Source: Chitinophagales bacterium (lineage in GTDB: Bacteria > Bacteroidota > Bacteroidia > Chitinophagales > BACL12). Taken from it: DNA of 8,166 nucleotides. The stretch lies in NCBI GenBank assembly GCA_014380545.1, contig JACMJP010000469.1:1-8166 (forward strand), given 5' to 3'. Both the position numbers and the translations under genes were made by a program. The notes under the pieces were generated by a model. The model was not told where the DNA came from and did no database searches. It saw nothing but the letters and a program-made list of their open reading frames with translations. How positions within the stretch are numbered: position 1 is the first letter of the stretch; every line of letters starts with the position of its first letter. Below are positions 1 to 5,885 of this stretch, in pieces.

Positions 1-353
1 AATATGCGTATTCAAAAGGAATTGTATTAGTAAGCCCAAGTACATTATTATCTGCCATGAAATTAATTGCTGATTTATGGAAACGGGACAAACAAAGTAA
101 AAATGCAATTGAAATAGCCGAACGAGGTGGATTATTGTATGATAAATTTGTTTCCTTCGTCGAAACTCTAAGAGATGTTGGAGCAAATTTAAATAAATCG
201 CAAAAGAGTTTTAATTATGCAATAGAACAATTGAGTGAGGGCAGAGGAAATTTAGTTAGACAGGCTGAACAACTAAAATTATTGGGTTCAAAAGCAAAAA
301 AAGAAATGCCTGAAAAATTGTTAAGTAGAAGCGATGAAGTTGATGATGAATAA
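1..353 (+). CDS. rmuC: DNA recombination protein RmuC, C-terminal part (5' end outside window)
   Basis: The reading frame is open from the left edge (first full codon at 3) to a TAA at 351-353, giving about 116 residues. The ATG at 57 is internal, because clear family sequence (IVLVSPSTLLSAM) lies before it. The following stretch, with LWKRDKQSKNAIEIAERGG, LYDKFVSFVETL and then SEGRGNLVRQAEQLKLLG, matches the conserved C-terminal region of RmuC. RmuC proteins typically combine an N-terminal membrane anchor and coiled coil with a nuclease-like domain of the PD-(D/E)XK type. They are linked in E. coli to limiting recombination between short inverted repeats. Only the end of the nuclease-like domain and the helical tail are visible, so catalytic residues cannot be checked. 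The tail ends in an acidic SDEVDDE. Its stop codon directly abuts the stop of the convergent GSCFA gene. Confidence 0.9.
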   Translation, partial: YAYSKGIVLVSPSTLLSAMKLIADLWKRDKQSKNAIEIAERGGLLYDKFVSFVETLRDVGANLNKSQKSFNYAIEQLSEGRGNLVRQAEQLKLLGSKAKKEMPEKLLSRSDEVDDE

Positions 354-1334
354 TCAACTCTCAAAATATTTAATTTCTTCCTCAAAATCAATATTTGCAT
401 TTTCCTTCTGCAATTCCAAAACTTTCTGCAAATAATTTTCCCTGAATTTTTTATGTTGTTCCAGTTCAGGAAAGAATGGTCTATGTGCCATTGCAGTTTT
501 TATTTCCGCAATTTTATCCATCAAGGGGAAAGTCTTTTCATCAATACATGCATATTTAAATTTTTCAAAAATATAATCAATTGCAACAGTATTCGGATGC
601 AGCATATCTTCTGCATAAAACCGATAATCCCGCAGATCATCCATCATAATTTCATAGGCCGGAAAATAATAAATTGAATTGTCCTGTTTTATTATTTCAT
701 GCACCGCATTTATTAAAACAGATTTACTCAGCATATTTTCCACAGCACCATCTTTAAAATGCCGTACAGGACTTACAGTGAAAATAACTTGCAAGTCCGG
801 GTTAAAGGTTTTTAACCTTTTTACAAGATCACTTACAATCGTAGCAACTTGCTCTTTGGTTAATTGTACTTTATTAAATAAATGCCCGGGCTGTTTATGG
901 TTATTTGCTACAACACCATTAGTTTCCTTTAAGATGTAAACTCGTGAAGTACCAAATGTGATAATAAGATGTGTGGCAGTTTTTAAAAATGCATGTGACT
1001 TAAAGAGGGCATTATTGGCAATTTTCAGCATTTCATTTTTATCAGGGTGTGTTATGCGGCTGTGCAGGTGAAAAGATTTATATAACCCGTTCTCCTCAAA
1101 AATATCCTGCTCTGTAAAAGTATGCTGCATCATAATAGCAACAAATTCCATAGCAAGAGAAACAGGATTATAAATAATTCCAAAAGGGTTATTAAGCACA
1201 TTAAATTTATGCAGCAATAATTTATCTGAAATATTTTCAGCGAAACAGGAGCCTGCGAAAAGTGTACTTCCTGAATAATTTATTTTTTTATCCGATGTAT
1301 TGATGTCAAATGATGTTCTGAATTGCTCATTCAT
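354..1334 (-). CDS. GSCFA domain-containing protein (SGNH-hydrolase-like)
   Basis: A 326-residue protein carrying the family's signature GSCFAENI at residues 28-35. GSCFA proteins are largely uncharacterised and are related to the SGNH/GDSL hydrolase-esterase fold. Seen here are S29 in the first block (candidate nucleophile), the LIITFGTSRVY strand at 123-133, NNHKQPG at 144-150, TVSPVRH at 186-192, and DMLHPN at 243-248. The last matches the Asp-x-x-His of SGNH enzymes, so S29, D243 and H246 are the inferred triad. Residues from about 260 onward form a charged, probably helical tail. There is no signal peptide or membrane segment, so a cytoplasmic location is likely. Substrate is unknown; an acyl- or acetyl-ester hydrolase or transferase is a reasonable inference. 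It appears monocistronic, with its own promoter candidate at 1358-1387, and is divergent from the ArsC-like gene. The ATG at 1332-1334 gives the expected short N-terminus before the first block. Confidence 0.9.
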   Translation of the reverse strand: MNEQFRTSFDINTSDKKINYSGSTLFAGSCFAENISDKLLLHKFNVLNNPFGIIYNPVSLAMEFVAIMMQHTFTEQDIFEENGLYKSFHLHSRITHPDKNEMLKIANNALFKSHAFLKTATHLIITFGTSRVYILKETNGVVANNHKQPGHLFNKVQLTKEQVATIVSDLVKRLKTFNPDLQVIFTVSPVRHFKDGAVENMLSKSVLINAVHEIIKQDNSIYYFPAYEIMMDDLRDYRFYAEDMLHPNTVAIDYIFEKFKYACIDEKTFPLMDKIAEIKTAMAHRPFFPELEQHKKFRENYLQKVLELQKENANIDFEEEIKYFES

Positions 1335-1356
1335 GTAAATTCAAATTAAATTGCGG

Positions 1357-1404
1357 CTAAAATTAACATCCTATAAATAATTATCAACTGAATTTTAATT
1401 TTAG
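1357..1404. repeat. 10-base inverted repeat in the divergent intergenic region
   Basis: CTAAAATTAA at 1357-1366 is the exact reverse complement of TTAATTTTAG at 1395-1404, with a 28-base spacer. Similarity continues outward imperfectly (GCGG before the left arm, TTAGCCG after the right arm). The left arm contains the -7-like octamer of the GSCFA promoter, so the repeat could be an operator or simply two copies of promoter-like sequence in opposite orientation. It is too AT-rich and widely spaced to call a terminator. Confidence 0.4.
1358..1387 (-). promoter_or_regulatory. Promoter candidate for the GSCFA gene
   Basis: Read on the minus strand, TTG (1385-1387) is followed after exactly 19 bases by TAATTTTA (1358-1365). 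This matches the Bacteroidota pattern TTG, 17-23 bases, TAnnTTTG with one mismatch at the last base. The -7-like element ends 23 bases before the ATG. The AT-rich context makes chance matches common, so this rests on the joint spacing and position. Confidence 0.5.
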
Positions 1405-1416
1405 TTAGCCGTTTTT

Positions 1417-1446
1417 TTTGATATTTCCCCAAGACTTTTAATTTTA
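1417..1446 (+). promoter_or_regulatory. Promoter candidate for the ArsC/phosphatase-like gene
   Basis: TTTG at 1417-1420 is followed after 18 bases by TAATTTTA at 1439-1446, matching the Bacteroidota consensus TTTG, 17-23 bases, TAnnTTTG except for the last base. It leaves 34 bases before the ATG at 1481. It sits back to back with the GSCFA promoter, whose -7 octamer is identical, and their upstream elements are 29 bases apart. No Shine-Dalgarno sequence precedes the ATG, as is usual in this phylum. Confidence 0.5.
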
Positions 1447-1480
1447 CAATATAGAAACACTGCTTTCATAATTTCATAAC

Positions 1481-1897
1481 ATGAGTCTTGTAAAAATACT
1501 AATAGTTGCTGATGAAAAAACCGGCATGGGAGTTATTATGCAGAGCTATTTGCAATTTTACAGTACAGGGCAGTATGAAACACATTTATTAAAAAATGCT
1601 GATGAAATTCACCCGCTGGTAATTCAGGTTATGAAAGAGGACGGAATAGATATTACAAATTTCATGAGCCGGAAAACTTCTGATATAAAAAAAACTATTT
1701 TTCAAACCTGTATTGTCATAAATGAAAGTATCCCTTCAGATATCCCAAACATCAATACAGAAGTTATTCATTTGAATTTTGCCAGTCCTTTAGCATCTAC
1801 AGGCTATGATATAATTTTAGAAAAATTTCGTGCAATAAGGGAAGAAATAAAACGATCTGCAATTGAAATTACGGGGAAATTATCCCTTGTTGGGTAA
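1481..1897 (+). CDS. ArsC / low-molecular-weight phosphotyrosine phosphatase-like protein lacking the catalytic loop
   Basis: A 138-residue protein with the length and order of the LMW-PTP/thioredoxin-coupled ArsC fold. It has strand VKILIVA at 4-10, helix, then HPLVIQVMKEDGIDIT at 44-59 (family pattern HP.a...M...GIDI), SRKTSDI at 63-69, strand TCIVIN at 76-81, and a final helix EKFRAIREEIKR at 114-125. In active members the first strand runs into the phosphate-binding loop C-x5-R-S/T. Here the aligned positions are A10, M16 and G17, so nucleophile cysteine and arginine are both absent. The only cysteine is C77. The usual acid Asp-Pro is replaced by S102-P103. The frame is intact and has a promoter candidate, so it looks like an expressed pseudoenzyme rather than a decayed gene. 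Loss of phosphatase and reductase activity is inferred from these residues. A binding or regulatory role is possible, but nothing nearby indicates the ligand. The gene ends one base from the stop of the convergent gene. Confidence 0.75.
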   Translation: MSLVKILIVADEKTGMGVIMQSYLQFYSTGQYETHLLKNADEIHPLVIQVMKEDGIDITNFMSRKTSDIKKTIFQTCIVINESIPSDIPNINTEVIHLNFASPLASTGYDIILEKFRAIREEIKRSAIEITGKLSLVG

Positions 1898-1898
1898 A

Positions 1899-2522
1899 TT
1901 ATTTTATTCCGGGGTTGAACTGAATTTCAAAAGCACTACCTGAAGAAAAATAAAATGTGAATAAACCTGTTACACCTTGTTTTTTTACTACTCCGTTAAA
2001 AGTACATTTCTCAATTATATTAACTGAAGAAGAAGATGTTTTCGAACTTGTTGCAGTTTTTGTTTTATCAGGATAAAAAGTAATTACAATTTTATTTTCT
2101 TTTTGAATAAATGAATGCTCATATTTTGTAAATTCCTGAATTGCATAATTTGAACTTCCCTGCTTCAGTGCAAAATCCATATCGGCTTCTTTAAATCCTA
2201 TTTGTTTGATCTCATCTTTCATAGTTACACCGATATTAAATGTAAGCAGCATAGTGAAATCTTTAATAGCAATATTTCCAAAGGTGGATTGTGTAAGATC
2301 AAAATAATAATCTCTTGTTGTATAAATTAAATTCGGGTCGGTCTTTTTAAATGCTGTGTCCATCCCCTGGGTCAGATTAAATTTCTCAACTGGGTTTGTA
2401 TAATAATTAAGGGCACCAGCCTTAACTGAAAATGTGATGAGCCAGATCAAAATAAAAAGGCAAATGATCTTCATACACACTGTGGCTGCAGTTTTTGCTG
2501 CCTGCGTTGTTTTGGTATTCAT
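1899..2522 (-). CDS. Exported hypothetical protein, function unknown
   Basis: I do not recognise this protein. From the ATG at 2520-2522 it has 207 residues. A basic N-terminus is followed by a hydrophobic segment at about 17-33 and AGA at 35-37, consistent with a signal peptide cleaved near residue 37, although an uncleaved anchor cannot be excluded. The mature part looks mainly beta-stranded, with a Lys/Ser/Thr-rich linker at about 153-166 (TKTATSSKTSSSS) splitting it in two. The short second part contains EKCTFNGVVKKQGVTG and ends in aromatic-alternating strands. There is one cysteine (C173) in the mature region. The frame stays open upstream to ATG 2642, but that N-terminus has no signal-peptide logic and would intrude on the divergent promoter region. 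A third start at 2474 places the hydrophobic segment right after the Met and is equally plausible. No convincing promoter is seen. It is divergent from the methyltransferase and convergent with the ArsC-like gene. Confidence 0.7.
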   Translation of the reverse strand: MNTKTTQAAKTAATVCMKIICLFILIWLITFSVKAGALNYYTNPVEKFNLTQGMDTAFKKTDPNLIYTTRDYYFDLTQSTFGNIAIKDFTMLLTFNIGVTMKDEIKQIGFKEADMDFALKQGSSNYAIQEFTKYEHSFIQKENKIVITFYPDKTKTATSSKTSSSSVNIIEKCTFNGVVKKQGVTGLFTFYFSSGSAFEIQFNPGIK

Positions 2523-2637
2523 TTCGTAATTCGCTGTTACGTAAAAATGTGCCATCGTTTGTTTGTGTATGTGCTGAGCAGGAAATATCCCGGTTATGCG
2601 CAAAAAAACGAAAAGCGTTGGAGTAAAATTGCATCTG

Positions 2638-2665
2638 TTCATAATATTTTTTTCACTTATTTTTA
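2638..2665 (+). promoter_or_regulatory. Weak promoter candidate for the membrane methyltransferase gene
   Basis: TATTTTTA at 2658-2665 matches TAnnTTTG except for the last base and lies 21 bases before the ATG at 2687. At 17 bases upstream there is only TTC (2638-2640) instead of TTG; a true TTG at 2629-2631 is 26 bases away, which is too far. The region is a T-rich tract, so this is weaker than the other candidates in the window. Confidence 0.3.
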
Positions 2666-2686
2666 ACGCCGTATTTAAAACACAGC

Positions 2687-3424
2687 ATGCCGTTACAGGA
2701 AGAAATGGAGAAACAGGGGAATTTCCTCTTTAAGTACAGGGGACAATTACCTGTAATAATTTTGATCTCTGCTTTAATTGTTTTTGCAATTGAAATAAAA
2801 AATACCTCTATTCCTTCATCCTATATTTATATCTGTTTTTCTGTAAGTATTTTTGGGTTATTATTCAGGATATACACAGTTGGACATACTCCGAAAAATA
2901 CTTCCGGCAGAAATACACAGGAACAAATTGCAGACGAAGTGAACACAACGGGAATTTATTCAACAGTGCGCCACCCGTTATATGTTGGAAATTTTTTTAT
3001 GTGGCTCGGGGCAGCCATGCTGACTTATAATTTCTGGTTCATTCTCTTTTTTATAACTTTTTACTGGATATATTATGAACGTATTATGTTTGCAGAAGAA
3101 CAATTCCTGAGAAAAAAATTCGATCAGCGATATTTTGACTGGGCAAAACAAACTCCTGCATTTATACCTGACTTTCAAAAATTCATTAAACCAAAATACC
3201 CTTTCAGTTTAAAAAAAGTAATTATGAAAGAAGTGAATGGTTTGCTGAATATATTTATCGTGTTTTGTTTATTTGATATTGCCGGATATTATATTTTAAA
3301 TAATAAATTTGGAATTGGAAATTATTTTTGGATCATCGGATTGATATCTTCATTATCAGCTTACATTATTCTGAAAATAATTTCAAAAAGCACTTCCCTG
3401 TTAAACGATCCGGGAAGGATATAA
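2687..3424 (+). CDS. Membrane methyltransferase, isoprenylcysteine/phospholipid methyltransferase family (possibly lipid A phosphate methyltransferase)
   Basis: A 245-residue integral membrane protein. Hydrophobic segments lie at about 20-38, 45-62, 103-128, 185-206 and 212-230. The central region is the ICMT/PEMT core: GIYSTVRHPLYVGN at 89-102 holds the S-adenosylmethionine-binding G-x-Y...R-H-P-x-Y-x-G motif, and YYERIMFAEEQFL at 129-141 supplies the conserved glutamates. It is followed by the family's F...Y..W...TPAFIP ending (residues 145-161). Such enzymes methylate membrane-embedded acceptors. TSGRNTQEQ before the core resembles bacterial homologues associated with methylation of a lipid A phosphate (LmtA of Leptospira), so that substrate is an inference, not shown. 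The extra C-terminal pair of segments after 180 extends the basic core. An in-frame ATG at 2705 with AGGAAG just before it (2697-2702) is an alternative start that removes six residues. The gene is alone on its strand up to the receptor gene 178 bases downstream. Confidence 0.8.
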   Translation: MPLQEEMEKQGNFLFKYRGQLPVIILISALIVFAIEIKNTSIPSSYIYICFSVSIFGLLFRIYTVGHTPKNTSGRNTQEQIADEVNTTGIYSTVRHPLYVGNFFMWLGAAMLTYNFWFILFFITFYWIYYERIMFAEEQFLRKKFDQRYFDWAKQTPAFIPDFQKFIKPKYPFSLKKVIMKEVNGLLNIFIVFCLFDIAGYYILNNKFGIGNYFWIIGLISSLSAYIILKIISKSTSLLNDPGRI

Positions 3425-3489
3425 ATGTGGATCTCTAAATTATTAAACTCCAAACCATAAAAACTAAATTTTAATTATAACACAAGGCA

Positions 3490-3514
3490 AACCTTTAAAC
3501 TCTTCAACCTTTAA
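3490..3514. repeat. Short direct repeat AACCTTTAA x2
   Basis: AACCTTTAA occurs at 3490-3498 and again at 3506-3514 (16-base period) in the 178-base gap between the methyltransferase and receptor genes. The second copy continues into CCCTCC. The remainder of the gap holds the receptor promoter candidate. I see no terminator hairpin after the methyltransferase stop. The repeat could be a regulator site or low-complexity intergenic sequence. Confidence 0.3.
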
Positions 3515-3562
3515 CCCTCCTGTCCGCAAATTGTAAAAAGTGTTAATGTCTCAAAATCTGAC

Positions 3563-3592
3563 TTTCGTTTAACATCTTTCTCCGTATTTTCG
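3563..3592 (+). promoter_or_regulatory. Promoter candidate for the TonB-dependent receptor gene
   Basis: TATTTTCG at 3585-3592 matches TAnnTTTG with one mismatch and is followed by CAGCAG, a common continuation of Bacteroidota start sites. A degenerate upstream element TTTCG (3563-3567) lies 17 bases before it. The -7-like element ends only 10 bases before the ATG at 3603, which implies a leader of just a few nucleotides. Confidence 0.4.
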
Positions 3593-3602
3593 CAGCAGAA
3601 TT

Positions 3603-5879
3603 ATGAGGAGATTATTCGGTATTCCCGCAATCATTATTTGCACTACTATTCAATTATTTGCACAAACAGGAGATGTCCGGGGATTTGTTTATGAAAAAAG
3701 AACAGGTGAGCCTGTAATTTTCACAAATGTAATTTTAAAAGGTACCGGAACAGGGGCTGCCACTGATGTGAATGGATTTTTTTCCATTGCAGATGTTAAA
3801 ACCGGCGACTACATTGTGCAGGTAACAAATATTGAATATGATACATTAGAACAGGCAATAACTCTTACAAATGGCGAAATTGAAAATCTTAAATTATATC
3901 TCACAAAAGCAAACCGTCTCTTAAATACATTTACCGTTTCAGGTCAAACGCAGGAAAAAGCAACTGAAATAAGAATATCTACTATACCCATTACACCAAA
4001 ACAAATTGAACGGTTACCATCTATTGGAGGTGAACCTGATCTTGCACAATATTTACAGGTTTTACCCGGAGTAATTTTTACCGGTGATCAGGGCGGACAA
4101 TTATATATAAGAGGTGGTTCCCCAATTCAAAATAAAGTTTTATTAGACGGAATGGTAATTTATAACCCTTTTCATTCTATTGGATTATTTTCTGTTTTTG
4201 AAACCGATATTATTAGAAGTGTTGATGTTTATACCGGAGGATTTAATGCCGAATACGGTGATAGAATTTCTGCAGTTGTTGATATTACAACAAGAGATGG
4301 AAATAAAAACGAATTGGACGGTGAGGTATCAGTGAGTCCGTTTATTGCGAGAGGAAGAATTGAAGGACCGCTTAAAAAAAGCAAGTCACCGGAAGAAAGC
4401 AGTATTACTTATTTACTTACTGCAAAACATTCGTATTTAAATAAAACTTCACCAGTAATTTATTCTTATGTGAATGATAGCACCGGCATTCCGTATTCTT
4501 TTACCGATGTGTACGGAAAATTATCTTTTAATTCGCCAACAGGAAGTAAATTCAATTTATTTACGTTTAATTTCAGAGATAGTGTTGCATATTCTTCCAT
4601 CACACAATTTAACTGGAATACAATTGGCGGAGGTGCAAATTTTGTAATTGTACCTGAAGCATCAAATGTTCTAATTGAAGGTGTATTTGCGTATTCTGAT
4701 TACCAGATAACTCAAAGCGAAGCTGATGAAGAACCCCGTAACAGCGAAGTAGGAGGATTTAATGGCGGTGTTGATTTTACTTATTATATTCCTGACGGCG
4801 ATATTAAATACGGATTTGAAGTAGTGGGATTTAAAACTGATTATAACTTTTTCAACCGCCTTGATCAGCAATATGAGAACACACAATTTACTACCGAACT
4901 GGGCGCATTTTTTAAATTCAGAAAAGTATATGCAAGCCATTTTGTTTTTGAGCCGAGTGTGCGGTTTCAGTATTATTCGTCACTCAGTGAATTTTCTCCT
5001 GAACCAAGGCTTGGTATAAAATATAATATTTCACAGAGATTTAGGGTTAAATTAGCGGGTGGTTTATATTCTCAAAATTTAATTTCCTCAAAAAGCGATA
5101 GGGATATTGTGAATTTATTCAGCGGCTATTTATCAGGGCCGGACGATGATCTATTTGATGCAAATGGAACGGAATCAACATCGCACTTGCAAAAATCAAC
5201 TCATGCAATATTCGGAATTGAAATAGATGCTACAGATTTTATTGAAATAAATATTGAACCTTATATAAAATATTTCAACCAGCTTATTGAAATAAACAGA
5301 AATAAAACAATTCCCACCGACCCTGATTTTGCAACAGAAAAGGGTCAGGCATACGGAATTGATTTCTCTTTAAAGTATGATTATAAAAAATTGTATATCT
5401 GGACAGCATATTCGCTCGGCTTTATTACAAGAAACGACGGCGAACAGGTTTATCCGCCACACTACGATAGGAGACATAATATGAATGTCGTTTCCACTTA
5501 CACATTCGGAAAAAATGATAGCTGGGAAGCAAGTGCAAGATGGAATCTGGGTTCAGGATTTCCTTTTACACAAACTGCAGGCTTTTATGAATACATAGAT
5601 TTTTTTGATGGCATCAGCACAGATTATACAACCGATAACGGCACACTCGGAATTATTTATGATGATGAATTAAATGGCGGGAGATTGCCTTATTATCACC
5701 GGTTAGATATTTCCGCTAAAAAACATATCTCTATTAGTGAAAAAAATAAATTGGATATTACTGCAAGTATTACCAATGTTTATAACAGGGAAAATATTTT
5801 TTATTTTGATCGTGTTCGTTACGAAAGAGTAAATCAATTACCAATATTGCCGGCTTTGTCCATAAGTTATGGATTTTAA
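3603..5879 (+). CDS. TonB-dependent outer-membrane receptor with carboxypeptidase-like regulatory domain
   Basis: A 758-residue outer-membrane protein. A signal peptide (MRR, then hydrophobic residues to FA at 19-20) is followed by a carboxypeptidase-D regulatory-like beta-sandwich at about 23-105, with GFVYEKRTGEPV and the TDVNGFFSI turn at 54-62. The plug domain spans about 128-235. It has LPGV at 154-157, YIRGGSP at 168-174, LLDGMVIYNP at 180-189 and GGFNAEYGDR at 212-221. The rest is an aromatic-rich beta-barrel ending in ISYGF, with the C-terminal Phe typical of BAM substrates. Such receptors import siderophores, cobalamin, glycans or peptides using TonB-ExbB-ExbD energy. The ligand cannot be read from sequence. 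It is shorter than typical SusC proteins (about 1000 residues) and has no SusD neighbour, so a glycan-type SusCD pair is unlikely. No clear TonB box is visible. It runs convergent into the Na/Pi transporter gene with a 6-base gap. Confidence 0.93.
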   Translation: MRRLFGIPAIIICTTIQLFAQTGDVRGFVYEKRTGEPVIFTNVILKGTGTGAATDVNGFFSIADVKTGDYIVQVTNIEYDTLEQAITLTNGEIENLKLYLTKANRLLNTFTVSGQTQEKATEIRISTIPITPKQIERLPSIGGEPDLAQYLQVLPGVIFTGDQGGQLYIRGGSPIQNKVLLDGMVIYNPFHSIGLFSVFETDIIRSVDVYTGGFNAEYGDRISAVVDITTRDGNKNELDGEVSVSPFIARGRIEGPLKKSKSPEESSITYLLTAKHSYLNKTSPVIYSYVNDSTGIPYSFTDVYGKLSFNSPTGSKFNLFTFNFRDSVAYSSITQFNWNTIGGGANFVIVPEASNVLIEGVFAYSDYQITQSEADEEPRNSEVGGFNGGVDFTYYIPDGDIKYGFEVVGFKTDYNFFNRLDQQYENTQFTTELGAFFKFRKVYASHFVFEPSVRFQYYSSLSEFSPEPRLGIKYNISQRFRVKLAGGLYSQNLISSKSDRDIVNLFSGYLSGPDDDLFDANGTESTSHLQKSTHAIFGIEIDATDFIEINIEPYIKYFNQLIEINRNKTIPTDPDFATEKGQAYGIDFSLKYDYKKLYIWTAYSLGFITRNDGEQVYPPHYDRRHNMNVVSTYTFGKNDSWEASARWNLGSGFPFTQTAGFYEYIDFFDGISTDYTTDNGTLGIIYDDELNGGRLPYYHRLDISAKKHISISEKNKLDITASITNVYNRENIFYFDRVRYERVNQLPILPALSISYGF

Positions 5880-5885
5880 TTTTAC

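Noticed and set aside
453..939. Two plus-strand open frames (453-677, 679-939)
   Set aside because: Both lie antisense inside the GSCFA gene and are Cys/Phe/Ile-rich with no family resemblance. They are shadow frames.
1886..1910. Possible terminator at the ArsC-like / exported-protein junction (CCC TTGTT GGG and GGGG...TCCC)
   Set aside because: Stems are only three to four pairs and have no following T-run on either strand; too weak for an intrinsic terminator.
2422..2634. A 70-residue minus-strand frame overlapping the start of the exported-protein gene
   Set aside because: Out of frame with the signal-peptide-bearing gene, with no recognisable sequence. Its ATG (2632-2634) falls in the divergent upstream region.
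2978..3178. Minus-strand open frame inside the methyltransferase gene
   Set aside because: Antisense to the conserved RHP and EE motifs of a clear family protein, so it is a shadow.
4671..4940. Minus-strand open frame inside the receptor gene
   Set aside because: Antisense to the receptor beta-barrel; hydrophobic composition is a by-product of the opposite strand.
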